64,000 nucleotides of DNA from Saccharomycopsis fibuligera x Saccharomycopsis cf. fibuligera (GCA_001936135.1 CP012821.1:1302001-1366000), one strand, 5' to 3'; positions 1 to 10,617 are shown, counted from the first letter of the stretch. The notes: generated from the sequence alone by a model not told the origin. Numbers and translations are program-made.

Positions 1-189
1 ATTGCTCCTTTCACTTGGAGAGCCTGCGTTTCGAGATCCAGTATCCACCTAGCAAGCTACAATAGCCTCGCTGTTACTGCGAAACACACCACCACATTTT
101 CAGCTTCAATTAGAACTCCAGGTGCAAGCAGCATCGCAAATCGCCATTACCAATCCATCAGCAAAGCATCTGATTTTTTGTCCTCGAAA

Positions 190-2649
190 ATGAGCTACTC
201 TTCAGACGAAGACAACGTTGCTTTGGCAAAAAGAAGAACGACGCGTCCAAACAACGTTAGCTATATGGAGTCCAGCGATGATGATGATGATGTACCTTTG
301 GCCAAAGCCGCCAAGTTGAGCCCAAATGTGAGCGACACCTCGCTCAGTTCTGAGTCTGACATTAAAAATAAACCCAAAAAGGCCACCAAAAAGAGAGTCA
401 AGGTTGAAGATTCCGATTTTGAAGAAGACGCTCCAGTGGCGGCCAAAAAGAAGAAGACAGCTAATGGTGCCAACGGCACAGCCAAAACCAAGTCCACCAC
501 TTCTAAAAAGACAGCTGCTAAAAAGGCTACTAAAACTAAGGACGAAAAGAAAAGCAAGTCAGTGAAAAAAGAAGAAGAAAAAGATGACAAGACAAACTTG
601 AAAAGAGCCACAACTCCAAAGAAAACAGCTAGCGCTAGAAAGACCAAGGCCAAGAACGATGACGATGACGATGATGCCAAGGCAAAGACCAAAGAAGAGG
701 AGGAAGAAGAAGAAGAAGCTTACAAGTGGTGGGAACAACAGGATTTTAATGATGAAATCAAATGGACCACTTTGGAACATAACGGGGTTATGTTTCCTCC
801 TCCATACAAGCCATTGCCTAAAAGAGTCAAGTTACTTTATGATGGCCAGCCAGTTGACTTGCCAGTGGAAGCTGAAGAAGTTGCTGGATTCTTTGGTGCT
901 TTGGTTGAAACTGATCATGGTAAAAATCCAACTTTCCAGAAAAATTTCTTTAACGATTTTTTAACTATTCTTCAAAAAGCCGGCGGCACTCAAAATGGAA
1001 TCGAAATCAAGGAGTTTAGCAAATGTGATTTTTCCAAAATTTATGACTATTTCGAGAAAGAAAAAGAAAAGAAAAAGAGTCTTTCCAAAGACGAGAAGAA
1101 AGCTGCAAAGGAGAAAAAAGAAGCAGAAGAAGCGCCATTCAAGTTTTGTACTATGGATGGTAGAAAAGAACAAGTAGGAAATTTCAGGGTCGAACCTCCA
1201 GGTCTTTTCAGAGGAAGAGGGTCTCATCCAAAGACAGGTTCAGTAAAGAATAGAGTGAGACCAGAGGACATCACAATCAATATTGGCAAAGACGCAAAAA
1301 TTCCATCACCACCAAGAGGCCACAAATGGGCGGAAGTCAGACATGATAATACTGGGGCATGGTTGGCCATGTGGAAAGAAAATGTGTTGGGTAATACCAA
1401 ATACGTTAGACTTGCAGCTAATTCCAGTATCAAAGGCATTAGTGATTATAAGAAGTTTGAAAAAGCAAGAGAACTTAAGAATCACATTGGAGCCATTAGA
1501 AAAGATTATAAGCTTAATCTTAGATCCAAACTCATGCAAGAAAGACAAATGGCTACTGCTACTTACTTGATTGATATTTTCGCTCTCAGAGCAGGTGGCG
1601 AAAAAGGTGAGGATGAAGCGGATACTGTGGGCTGTTGTTCATTAAGATATGAACATGTTACGCTACAACCACCACGTACGGTGATCTTCGACTTTTTGGG
1701 TAAGGATTCGATTCGTTTTTACCAGGAAGTTGAAGTCGATTTACAGGTTTTCAAAAACTTGAAAATTTTCAAAAAAGCGCCAAAGGGAGTTGGCGATCAG
1801 TTGTTTGACAGAATTGATCCATCAATTTTAAATGCTCACTTTAGAGGTTATATGCAAGGCTTGACAGCTAAGGTTTTCAGAACTTACAATGCTTCGAAGA
1901 CGATGCAAGATTTGTTGAGAAAAATTCCTAACGAAGGTACTGCGAATGAAAAACTTGTCAAGTTTAATGCGGCTAATAGAGAAGTGGCTATTCTTTGTAA
2001 CCATCAAAGGTCTGTCACTAAGGGGCATGCGGCCAGTGTCGCAAAAATTACTGAAAGATTGAAAGAAATGGTATGGCAAAAGATCAGATACAAGAGAATG
2101 ATGTTAAAGATCGATAGCAAGTTGAAAAAGAAGGATCCGGATTATTTCAAAGATCTTGATGAACTTACAGAGGAAGAAGAAAACACGGCGATTGAAGTAT
2201 TTATAGAGAAAGAAAAGGATAAAATTACCAAAAAGTTCAACAAGGAAAATGAAAAAATCAAATCTGAAAATGGCGAAATCATGAAAAAGGCAGTACTTCA
2301 CGAACGTGTCAAAGAGGCAGATAAGTTGAAAAAAGTTTACCTTAAGGAAGCCAAGACGAAAAAGGCGAACCAAGAAGAAATCGATTCCAAGAAGTATGAT
2401 ATTGCTAAATTGGAAAAATTAGTGGAGAAGATTGAAGAAAGAATCGCTAATACTACATTGCAATTGAAAGATAAAGAAGAAAACGCTACTGTGTCTTTAG
2501 GTACGTCCAAAATCAATTATATTGATCCTAGGTTGCTTGTTATGTTTAGTAAAAAGTTCAATGTGCCAATTGAGAAGCTTTTCACCAAGACCTTGAGAGA
2601 AAAGTTCAAGTGGGCTATTGAAAGTGCTGATGAAAACTGGGAGTTCTGA
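190..2649 (+). CDS. TOP1: DNA topoisomerase I (type IB)
   Basis: Nuclear type IB topoisomerase: it relaxes supercoils ahead of replication and transcription through a transient 3'-phosphotyrosyl bond. The product is 819 residues, slightly longer than the S. cerevisiae enzyme. The first ~180 residues are a charged Lys/Glu/Asp-rich nuclear-targeting region. The core DNA-binding and catalytic domains follow, then a coiled-coil linker (about residues 640-760) and a C-terminal domain. The active-site tyrosine is Y777 in the conserved SKINYIDPR motif. The start chosen is the first ATG, followed by MSYSSDEDN; the reading frame is open a little further upstream but without an ATG. Identification is secure from the catalytic motif and domain order. 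Confidence 0.96.
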   Translation: MSYSSDEDNVALAKRRTTRPNNVSYMESSDDDDDVPLAKAAKLSPNVSDTSLSSESDIKNKPKKATKKRVKVEDSDFEEDAPVAAKKKKTANGANGTAKTKSTTSKKTAAKKATKTKDEKKSKSVKKEEEKDDKTNLKRATTPKKTASARKTKAKNDDDDDDAKAKTKEEEEEEEEAYKWWEQQDFNDEIKWTTLEHNGVMFPPPYKPLPKRVKLLYDGQPVDLPVEAEEVAGFFGALVETDHGKNPTFQKNFFNDFLTILQKAGGTQNGIEIKEFSKCDFSKIYDYFEKEKEKKKSLSKDEKKAAKEKKEAEEAPFKFCTMDGRKEQVGNFRVEPPGLFRGRGSHPKTGSVKNRVRPEDITINIGKDAKIPSPPRGHKWAEVRHDNTGAWLAMWKENVLGNTKYVRLAANSSIKGISDYKKFEKARELKNHIGAIRKDYKLNLRSKLMQERQMATATYLIDIFALRAGGEKGEDEADTVGCCSLRYEHVTLQPPRTVIFDFLGKDSIRFYQEVEVDLQVFKNLKIFKKAPKGVGDQLFDRIDPSILNAHFRGYMQGLTAKVFRTYNASKTMQDLLRKIPNEGTANEKLVKFNAANREVAILCNHQRSVTKGHAASVAKITERLKEMVWQKIRYKRMMLKIDSKLKKKDPDYFKDLDELTEEEENTAIEVFIEKEKDKITKKFNKENEKIKSENGEIMKKAVLHERVKEADKLKKVYLKEAKTKKANQEEIDSKKYDIAKLEKLVEKIEERIANTTLQLKDKEENATVSLGTSKINYIDPRLLVMFSKKFNVPIEKLFTKTLREKFKWAIESADENWEF

Positions 2650-2854
2650 GTTGGGAGTCTTGAATTTTTAGCACCATGCTTATGCTTATTCTTGCTTGTA
2701 AATTATAAATAGATCTAATAAACACTGTCAATCAATTTGAAGGTAGCGTTGAGTATTTTTGGCAATAGGCATTGTTGGGCAAAGTGAACCAACTAACTCT
2801 ATCTGTGTTTCGCCGGCCGTGTGTTGATAAGATAGCAGATGAAAAACAAAAAAA
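2650..2854. other. TOP1 3' region
   Basis: AT-rich spacer between the TOP1 stop codon and the tRNA gene. It probably holds the TOP1 polyadenylation signals; no gene is visible. Confidence 0.6.
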
Positions 2855-2927
2855 TGGACGAGTTGGGAATCGAACCCAAGACCTCTCCCATGCTAAGGGA
2901 GCGCGCTACCAACTACGCCACACGCCC
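2855..2927 (-). tRNA. tRNA-Ala (anticodon AGC)
   Basis: The reverse strand folds into a 73-nt tRNA. The acceptor arm begins GGGCGTG and carries the G3-U70 wobble pair that marks alanine tRNAs. The D arm contains the A-box-like GTAGTTGG. The anticodon stem CTCCC/GGGAG closes the loop TTAGCAT, giving anticodon AGC. The T arm holds GGTTCGATTCC. It is nearly identical to classical yeast tRNA-Ala and has no intron. CCA is not encoded, as expected in eukaryotes. Confidence 0.97.
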
Positions 2928-3219
2928 AGGGACGATTTGGATCGTCATTTTAGTATGGCTCCAGTTTCTACTGATCAACTGAATTCTCTTTTGGTAGGTA
3001 ATCACCGCTAATGAACTAGACAGCACTGCTACGATAACCTTCGATACCATGGTCTCCTCTAGATTTATCTCAGCTCCAACCAAACTATCAAGTTTGCAGT
3101 ACCAACCGCGTTTTCATTTTAAAAATTAACTGATTGCCTAAAATGTGCGCAAATACAGAGATTATAGGTTATGAGCCGGTGTCAATGCTGCAGTCGCATG
3201 CCAACTAGCATCTGAAAAA

Positions 3220-3243
3220 TGCATGCAGACGCATCTGCATGCA
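3220..3243. repeat. Short perfect inverted repeat
   Basis: Arms TGCATGCAGA (3220-3229) and TCTGCATGCA (3234-3243) are perfect reverse complements around a 4-bp spacer. It lies in the tRNA-ADH intergenic region. It could be a bound site or a hairpin; no function is assigned. Confidence 0.8.
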
Positions 3244-3599
3244 GACTTTTCAGACGGCTGTCAGCTGTCCTAAAATGATTTCACTTTTTGCAAATTATGT
3301 TTACTTGGAGACCTCCAAGAAATATATCACCACCAGTCGTCAGCAGCAGTGTTCGTATGTCTGACCAGTGAATCGCACGAGCATCTTCCAAGCTTGATCG
3401 CCAATAACTCTCTGATTAGCTCTCTGCGCTGTGCCAGTTTCCGAAGGTCAGAAAATGCTCGATGCTGCATCTGCTTTGATCACAGCACACCAAGCTCGAT
3501 CTGGCTGGCTGCCAGAGAAAGTACTTTCTATAGAACAACGCAAGTCCTGGACAAAACCATCCTTTTACATGTGATTTGTCGTAGGATTTGTGCGTATTG

Positions 3600-3655
3600 T
3601 AGATTTTAGATTGCAGATTGTAGATTGCAGATTGTAGATTGCAGGTTGTAGATCC
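3600..3655. repeat. Degenerate heptamer tandem repeat
   Basis: About eight tandem copies of a 7-bp unit alternating TAGATTG and CAGATTG, so the higher-order period is 14 bp. The outer copies are degenerate. Confidence 0.85.
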
Positions 3656-3975
3656 GTCTTTGCAATAATATCGCATTGACGTAGCATGTAAATGTGTTGT
3701 AGTAGTGGCTTGTGTTCTGACAATATGCTAGTATGACAGAGTGAGCCTATTTTGATGTCTACGAAGTGGTTCAGTACAGAGACACCGTGTATGTACTCTG
3801 CACAACATACACACTCAACGTATCCAATGGTGCACACAACACCATTTCCAAGTACCTGAATCATCCTCAGTCAGCCAAACGCCATGCCGGCTGCTGTCTC
3901 CATTTTGAATGTCGATCCCGGAGCTCTTCCCCCCATCAATCTTAATCTTGACAATCCCTGGTGCTACGCTTGTCA

Positions 3976-3985
3976 TATATATATA
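3976..3985 (+). promoter_or_regulatory. TATA box of the alcohol dehydrogenase gene
   Basis: An alternating TA tract lies about 85-90 bp upstream of the ATG at 4069, a typical yeast TATA position. Confidence 0.55.
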
Positions 3986-4068
3986 CAGACTGCTGTCACA
4001 GCTACCTATTTCCATTCGTAGTCTTCTTCTCCATCGCCATCCTTACAAAACGCCGATTACCATCCGCC

Positions 4069-5124
4069 ATGCACCAACAGGACGCCTATATCTTCAACAT
4101 CAAGCAAAAGCGCATCTCTCACCACCGCATCCCCATTCCCGAACCCCAACCCAACCAACTCGTCCTTCAAATTCATGGCTCGGGTCTCTGCCACTCCGAC
4201 GTCCACGTAAGAGACCACCACCTTCCCCTCCCAAGCGACAATTTTATCGGCGGCCATGAAATTGCTGGCAAAGTTGTTAAAATTGGCAGCGAACTCACCA
4301 AGACCGCCCCTCAGTTTGCCCTTGGGCAAAGATACGCGGTCCACTCAATGAATGCCTGCTTCAATTGTGACGATTGCCTATCGGGGTTCCCCAACTTGTG
4401 CCAAGTTAGCACGTTGCACAGTTTTGGCCTCGGCGGGTCACAGGGCGGATGGCAGCAGTTCGCGGTGATATCAAATCTCCATTCGTTGGTACGAATCCCA
4501 GATAACGTTAGTTACGAACTAGCAGCCGTCACTTCAGACGCGGTCTTGACTCCATACCATGCAATAAAGAGAGCACGGTTGGGACCTACCAGCAACGTGT
4601 TGTTGATCGGGGCCGGGGGATTGGGAATGAATGCGATTCAGATAGTCAAAGCTTTTGGTGCGCATTTGGTGGTGTTGGACTTGAAACAGGAGTTGCAACA
4701 AGTAGTGCTTGAACGAGGCGCTGACGAATTTTATACGGATATGAAGGAATACAGCAAATCAAACGCAGCCTCTAGAAGTTTCGATTTCGTGTTGGATTTA
4801 TGCGGCTTTGATTCAACCTACGCAACTGCTGTTAGATATGTCAAGAGACGTGGCACCATTGGCGCTATTGGGCTAGGTTACGGTTACGTGAAAGTGAATC
4901 TAATGTACTTATGTCGTAAGGAGGTTACGTTGTTGGGTAACTTTTACGGATCTGTGCAAGAACTTAAAGAATGTTTGGAATTGGTTAGTAAAGGGTTGGT
5001 AACACCGGAAATTAGTAAGGTTGAGTTTAAAGATGTTAATAGCGTGGTTGATCTATTAAGAGACGGGAAGATTAAGGGAAGAGCGGTGTTTGACCCAAAT
5101 AAAAAGTTGAGGTTTAAACTATGA
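4069..5124 (+). CDS. Zinc-dependent alcohol dehydrogenase (MDR superfamily)
   Basis: A 351-residue medium-chain zinc alcohol dehydrogenase, predicted to oxidise or reduce alcohols and aldehydes with NAD(P). The catalytic zinc region starts with GLCHSD and GGHE. A full structural-zinc loop with four cysteines follows (spacing C-x2-C-x2-C-x7-C, in NACFNCDDCLSGFPNLC). The Rossmann motif is GAGGLGMNAIQI. In the third catalytic zinc position the sequence reads TSDAVLTPYHA, so aspartate appears to replace the usual cysteine, as in some MDR subfamilies. The frame is open upstream, but the ATG at 4069 gives the normal family N terminus. The 5' third uses mostly C-ending codons and the 3' end is AT-rich. 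Substrate unknown. Confidence 0.88.
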   Translation: MHQQDAYIFNIKQKRISHHRIPIPEPQPNQLVLQIHGSGLCHSDVHVRDHHLPLPSDNFIGGHEIAGKVVKIGSELTKTAPQFALGQRYAVHSMNACFNCDDCLSGFPNLCQVSTLHSFGLGGSQGGWQQFAVISNLHSLVRIPDNVSYELAAVTSDAVLTPYHAIKRARLGPTSNVLLIGAGGLGMNAIQIVKAFGAHLVVLDLKQELQQVVLERGADEFYTDMKEYSKSNAASRSFDFVLDLCGFDSTYATAVRYVKRRGTIGAIGLGYGYVKVNLMYLCRKEVTLLGNFYGSVQELKECLELVSKGLVTPEISKVEFKDVNSVVDLLRDGKIKGRAVFDPNKKLRFKL

Positions 5125-5906
5125 TCCGAATAGTTGATGGACCTCTCAATTTGAGAAGCTGTGAAACTATGAAAATTTTGATGATTCAATATTGCCAACC
5201 AAAACACTTTGGATGAACAAAATGCACGGTTGGCCACTATTGTTGTTTATTTACAGATTGCTAGTTTTAAGAAGCCAAATATTACTCTGCTGAAAGATTC
5301 GTTTGTGCCTGTATCAGATATGCGATGCTATAGTGTTTGCGTATGCATAGTTTAAGTTCATATAATCTGACGAGTATATCAAATCTTGAATATTACATTA
5401 AATATGCATCATTAACTTTGAATTATTAAGTCACCGTAGTCATTTGTTACTTAACAGTTTGGGTTGTGGAGATTGGTGCTTTGTGGTGCTAGGACAACTT
5501 CCGAATAAAATGGTCGCAATTGAAAAATTATCCAGACAAATATATATAATAAGCTTACAAATTGATTACCACCATACTTATGCTGCTTTTTATTGACTGG
5601 TTCTGCGGCAAATATAAGTAACAAAACTTAATTCATTCCAGCAATTTGAGCGGATTTTAGCAGACCAATTGAAAATTTATCATGTCTATTATCTGAACAA
5701 AATCAGCAAACAAGGCCTGGTCTGCAATATAGTCTGTAACTTACAGCAAGCAAATAACATGGTATGTAGGGAATCGAAATGCGAAAATATAAGTAGCATT
5801 CCCCGCCCAATTCTCACTAATAAACACACCCTTAGGATTTATAAGAGAAAAAAAGCATACTAAAACCATAGAAGATATATTTTGCGTATACGTACAAACT
5901 AAACTC
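5125..5906. other. Convergent intergenic region
   Basis: AT-rich spacer between two convergent genes (ADH and the mitochondrial carrier). I see no gene, repeat or RNA. Short open frames at 5669-5935 overlap antiparallel and look like chance. Confidence 0.6.
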
Positions 5907-7013
5907 CTAAGCAAACACCTTCTCGAAGTATCCAAGGAACACCATCATTATAGAGCCACTGATACTCACCTTTACCAACCGTGGCAATGCCCCAGTATAC
6001 AATTTAGCAATCCCGCCTTCTTGCACATATACCTTGAATGCACAATCCAATGAATTCTTGTATTTTTGTCCATTATAGATGTCTGCTTGAAATCTAGACT
6101 TTATCAAATCAATCGGTTGGTTGAATGCGACAATAACTAACGATGCTGCCAAATTTAAGCCAAATTTAATAATGTTAGAATCGCTATTATGATTATTTGG
6201 ATCCAAGAGCTGTTTAAGTGAGTTATAGGTGCTGAAAAATCCAATACTATTGGAACATTGGCGGAGTAATGTCATGTTTGTACCTTTGAAGAAACCGTAG
6301 AGTCCTTGAGCTTTATAAATGTTCGTTATTGCGTCAAAGAAATGTTTGGAATAAAGCTGTGGAGCTTTAGCTGGCGAGGTGGCAGCAATCACAGGATTGA
6401 CTGCGCTGCTGAGTTTTGGAGCAGTTTTGAATATGTCTTTGGCATTAGTGGTATTGTGATGTTTAGGACCAGTTGACTTGAATGCTGGCTTGCTGGTATT
6501 GGACGTCGCAACTCCTGCTCTTGCGCTAGTTCCTGTTGCTGGCAAACCAAATGGATTACTTTGATGACCCAAGGAATTGTATAAACTGGATTGAATCAAG
6601 TTTGTTTTCACATTTTCAAAAGGAATAATCACAATTGATTCACTTAGCCCAGCAAGCAATGATGAGATGAGCAAACCGGGGTTATTTTGATTATTAGAAA
6701 CATTAAATTTTTTATTGAAATAATTGAAAGTGCCAAATCTAGTGAAAGCTTTGAAGAACACCGACACGTTTACAGCTGATAAGCCTGCAAAAAAATATTT
6801 TGGTTGGCTGGGAAGCTTTAGCGGTGATGAACCATAAGTTAGCTGGAGAATCGATTTGTAGTAGTCTAATGGGTATAATAATGTAGCAGTGACAAGACTA
6901 GCGGCAATAGAAGGAGCTAATGAAGGGGCCATTGACGCGCCCGGAAGCAGTAGCGAATGATGCTGCTGCTGTATTTGCTGTTGTATCTGCTGCTGATGAC
7001 TCCGGTCAAACAT
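5907..7013 (-). CDS. Mitochondrial carrier family protein, tricarboxylate-carrier-like
   Basis: A 368-residue solute carrier (SLC25 family) of the mitochondrial inner membrane. It shows three repeats, each marked by a Px[D/E]xx[K/R]-type signature: YPLDYYKS, IPFENVKT and QPIDLIKSR. The motif LLRQCSNSIGFFSTYNSLK and the second signature are most like the citrate/tricarboxylate carrier CTP1. Two additions are unusual: a Gln/His-rich N terminus (about 25 residues), and a 70-80-residue Ala/Thr/Ser/Lys-rich insertion in the middle repeat (about residues 145-220). The latter makes it longer than the ~300-residue norm. Transport substrate is inferred only. Confidence 0.85.
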   Translation of the reverse strand: MFDRSHQQQIQQQIQQQHHSLLLPGASMAPSLAPSIAASLVTATLLYPLDYYKSILQLTYGSSPLKLPSQPKYFFAGLSAVNVSVFFKAFTRFGTFNYFNKKFNVSNNQNNPGLLISSLLAGLSESIVIIPFENVKTNLIQSSLYNSLGHQSNPFGLPATGTSARAGVATSNTSKPAFKSTGPKHHNTTNAKDIFKTAPKLSSAVNPVIAATSPAKAPQLYSKHFFDAITNIYKAQGLYGFFKGTNMTLLRQCSNSIGFFSTYNSLKQLLDPNNHNSDSNIIKFGLNLAASLVIVAFNQPIDLIKSRFQADIYNGQKYKNSLDCAFKVYVQEGGIAKLYTGALPRLVKVSISGSIMMVFLGYFEKVFA

Positions 7014-7954
7014 GGCTGGTTGCAGTATTGTTAGTATTGATGATATTGGCGATGTAAGTGTTGTTGTCAGTGTCTGTTAATAATATCTATCCAGATGTCA
7101 GTGCATTGTGGGTGGTTATAACAAAATCTCCGGAGAACTAAAAAAGTTGCTGTTGAGTCACGTGCTCAATCATGTGAATCGGGTTTCAATATTTGTAGTG
7201 TATATACACCATACTGGCTTTTACGTGCCTTCTGTTTGCTATTAAACATTTATCACAATACCCGGGCAAGCAGAGCAACGGTTTACTGTAGTCAGTGTAG
7301 GGTGCCATTTGTTTAACACATTATAAAGAGGAAACAAAAAGCTAAATACTCAACCATGTAAACTATTTACTGGGCCAAGCGACCAGCCGACTTGCAAATC
7401 AAGATGGTATAATTTTCGGCAGCCTAGTGCAACACACTAACGACGATACCACCAAAGCTATTGCTAAAAGCAGCATCTATTTAATCTATTTTAATACTGT
7501 TGATAGTGCCTATTTTGTCTGCGACTTGAGATATTGTTCTACAGAATATAATAGATTAGCGATGTCCACCGCTTGACGGTTTTCTTTATGTAATACTATG
7601 CATTCCACTGCACAAATATGCGTACCCCAAAGCGGTAAAAACCCAAAATTTTAACATGTACAGACACACTAAGCAGGCCCAAACATGGGCAAGAAAGGGT
7701 CTATTGCCGTCTATGGCAGCCAATGCAATAGTTAAGGAATGTGATGATATGCTGCTTACGATGTTGCTGTGACCATTGGATGGTGGCGATATATAAACCA
7801 CAATAGTTGCTGCTGCTATCATTGCTCTTGCCGTTTGAGAATAATATCATTTTGAGGACCGTCTTCTAATTGTCTATTTGAAATCACAACTGTGAGTTCC
7901 CATAAAGTTATTCTGCTTGTTTTTTCCAACTACAGCAAACATAAAAATTTTAAA
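7014..7954. other. Divergent intergenic region
   Basis: Shared upstream region of the carrier (minus) and the GPI-type protein (plus). It holds a CACGTG E-box at 7159-7164 of the Cbf1/Pho4 type. No convincing gene is visible. Confidence 0.55.
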
Positions 7955-8659
7955 ATGAAGGCCAACATCGTCATTCTTTCTGCTCTTGTTAGCATCGTTC
8001 ATGCCAAACATGCCGTTGACACCCCAGTAGGAGCTACGTCCAGTGAAGCTCCAGAAGAAGCCTCAACTGCCACCACTGACAAAGCCTCGGCTTGTACTGA
8101 TTACGGATGTGCGGAATCTCAGGGCTATAATGAAGACACAAGTAGTGGCTATAAGGCAACCCATAGTGTAGCTACCTCTTCTCATGCAGAGACTACCACT
8201 ACTCCAACTCAAGACTGGTACCAATCATTGTCCGATAGTTCTGCTAGTGCTGCTGATACTACTGTCCTATCCACTTCCACAACATTATCAAATTCTGCAC
8301 CAGCTACTTCCAATACTTCCAGTTTTAAGATATTTGTTTCTAGCAGCAGCTACACACCAAGCAGTTATGATAATTTTGCAGCAGCAGTATCATCCTCTAG
8401 TGCCATCTATCAAAATACTTCCACCGAAGCAGATTCAAGCACCAGCGTTGCATACTCTGATTTGTCAAGTACTTTGGCTTCCACTACTCAGCCATCATCA
8501 TCATCATCATCATCATCATCATTATCATCATCGCATTCCTCAAGCAATAGCTCATCTAGTTCAAGCTCTTCTGCTAAGTCTGGTTCTGGTGCTAATAGTT
8601 TGCAACTTTGTGGAGGTGTATTGACAATCTTTGCCTTAGCTGCAGGCGCTTTGATTTAG
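7955..8659 (+). CDS. Serine/threonine-rich GPI-anchored cell wall protein
   Basis: A 234-residue secreted protein. The N terminus MKANIVILSALVSIVHA is a signal peptide. The body is Ser/Thr/Ala-rich and suited to O-mannosylation. It ends in a polyserine stretch encoded largely by a TCA microsatellite (about 8494-8535). The C terminus has a small-residue region (SGSGANS) followed by a hydrophobic tail ending LAAGALI, which is a GPI-attachment signal. Two cysteines lie near the N terminus (SACTDYGC). I do not recognise a specific family. The start is the first ATG that gives a signal peptide; the frame is open further upstream. Likely role: cell wall or plasma membrane mannoprotein. Confidence 0.85.
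   Translation: MKANIVILSALVSIVHAKHAVDTPVGATSSEAPEEASTATTDKASACTDYGCAESQGYNEDTSSGYKATHSVATSSHAETTTTPTQDWYQSLSDSSASAADTTVLSTSTTLSNSAPATSNTSSFKIFVSSSSYTPSSYDNFAAAVSSSSAIYQNTSTEADSSTSVAYSDLSSTLASTTQPSSSSSSSSSLSSSHSSSNSSSSSSSSAKSGSGANSLQLCGGVLTIFALAAGALI
8494..8535 (+). repeat. TCA trinucleotide repeat encoding polyserine
   Basis: An in-frame TCA/ATCATC microsatellite inside the wall-protein gene. Its length is probably variable between strains, as usual for such tracts. Confidence 0.85.
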
Positions 8660-9147
8660 TTGTTTTGCAACCTCATGTGTTTTAGTATTTAATGGAGCTG
8701 GTCTCCTACTTTTAACTTTCTCTTTCTTTAATTATTGTTCTTCAGTCCGTTTAATTTGACCAAAATTGTACTTTCAATATTGCCTTCTTTTTTTTTAATA
8801 TGTTAACTGCACACAATTATGCCTTCAGTCTCGCTTTTGGGTAGCTGAAAAGTTTGTGCTTTTTCTTTTTTTAGTTTCAAAATTATATTAGACATTCACT
8901 ATCTTTTCATTAATAAACTTTGTTTTGAGTTAAGAAAGCCATCAGAAAGATTTTAAAAGAAAAATGGTATGAACTTTATTTGAATGTTTATAACAGCAAA
9001 TAAGAGCTGGGTAATGAAAAAGAAATAAAAAGACAACGCATACAAAAAGCGTTGGTAAGCAATAAATAAAAAAGTAAATGTATGTCTAGAAAGTATTAGA
9101 AGCAAAACAAAAATACCATTTAAAAAAAGAGAATAAAAATGAATTAT
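8660..9147. other. Intergenic region
   Basis: AT-rich DNA between the wall-protein gene and the 3' end of the phospholipase B pseudogene, with poly-T and poly-A patches. No gene is seen. Confidence 0.6.
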
Positions 9148-10617
9148 TTATCCAGTACTGCAATACTTTGAAAAACATTTTTTGCATTCATTACTCTGCG
9201 AAACTCCCTGCTTTTCCTGTGCCCTCCTGATAACCGCGCATCCAACACAAGTCTTTCAGTTAATATCATCAGTCAAGTTATTTCTCGATGCAGTCTCAAA
9301 CAGATTTTGAATCATATATTGGATATTTTTCGCTGTATTCGTAGGACAACTTATAAGTAGAAGCGTTTGACAGATAACTGTGTTTGGTATTTGGCACATA
9401 AACAATCAAAGGTGGCACATGCCCCAAATTTTGCAAGTCGCTGGAAGAGCAACCAAAGAAGACAGGCCTTTTCGTGGGTCCGCTGGAGGCAAACTCTTCT
9501 GATGAAAAAGGAACCTTAGAAAAGGCAGTTTTTTGCCTATTTGAGCAGAATTGATGGTTATATGTGGCTATTAATGAAGATCCATTGGGCTAATAATTTA
9601 TTCTATTCTCAGTATTATCAAAAGTGAAAAACACAGCAAGGTTTCTGTCTCTCTGTAAGAGTGGGACTAACGGAATATTTTGCCTATCAGTACCGCCATC
9701 CACGAGTGTCAAGTTTGGTTTTTTCAAATTATCAAGAGTACCATACTGACTATTTTAGAATAAATTAGGACTGTATATAGCTTCATCTAGATGTTTAGTA
9801 ACAATATGGTCAAGAAGTTTTTCGATAAACTTGTAAAAGAGCTTTATCTTTTCAACTTTGGTCCTCAAGGTATCGATCAAAATGTTGAAAATTGAAGAAG
9901 AAGTACCGAATATAAATCCAACATTGTCAAATCCAGTAACACAAGAAGAAGTATCTTTTGGCTTTCCGTTATTCAAATATGTGTTTTTTTCTAAATGCCA
10001 AACTCATATGGATTTGTTTCAATAAGTGTAGATTCGGTATATGTTGTAGTATCATTATTAAAGATTGCATCTGCAACAACAATGGGAAATGGCATTTGCC
10101 CGTTAGTAAAAACAGAAATTTTTCTTATATCAGAAAAATAAGTAGTCTCACCATAATTTGAAGATTTAGGGTTAAACGTCTGCTAAGGCCAATTCCCCAA
10201 AGGTCAGTGAATGAAGAATGAAATCCAGCTTCTAATTTCTCTTTGACTTCAGCTAGAATTGCTTTCCAGATTTTAGAAGTCTTATTGAGATGCAATCCTT
10301 CCAAGTCATACTCTGAATGTTTAATGTTCAAGACTTCGTGTTTGTCTAATATTTCTTGAACACTAATCCAGTTATTCAGGGCTAATAAACTGACTAGCCA
10401 ACTTTCGTCAGAAACTCCAGCAATATAACTGGAAGACTCTAAGAGGCCTCCTAATCATTTATCAAAAGCATTGTTGATTTTGTTATAGTGCAGAAATTTG
10501 GCTAGCACCTCGAGACTATTACTTGTCAATGATTTTGCCAGAAGCCTGTTTACTGCTGATGAGAAATATCTCCCTCAAGGGAATGTTTCAGAATGCGATT
10601 CCTTTTTTAGGAACAGA
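9148..10617 (-). pseudogene. Phospholipase B pseudogene
   Basis: Broken copy of a secreted phospholipase B/lysophospholipase, homologous to the intact genes at 23377-25290 and 32123-33919. Recognisable pieces in order on the minus strand are an N-terminal segment (about 10610-10460), GLLESSSYIAGVS followed by WLVSLLALNNW (about 10450-10350), a central block ending AIYSPN (about 9976-9755) and a C-terminal block with CVGCAVIRRAQEK. It is broken by several stops and frameshifts. About 50 codons are deleted near 10460, removing the GxSGG nucleophile region, so no active enzyme is possible. The C-terminal wording (CAVIRRAQ) is closer to the GC-rich copy than to the AT-rich copy. Confidence 0.9.

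Larger units (their letters stand above)
2928..4068. other. Intergenic region upstream of the alcohol dehydrogenase
   Basis: About 1.1 kb without a convincing gene. It contains a 24-bp inverted repeat (3220-3243), a degenerate heptamer repeat (about 3600-3655) and a TATA box near 3976. Short open frames on both strands at 3349-3676 overlap one another and have no recognisable features. Confidence 0.6.

Noticed and set aside
3600-3655. CRISPR-like array
   Set aside because: Seven-base units with no spacers in a eukaryotic genome; it is a simple tandem repeat.
3349-3676. Overlapping antiparallel open frames between the tRNA and the alcohol dehydrogenase
   Set aside because: Neither strand gives family features, and one runs through the heptamer tandem repeat.
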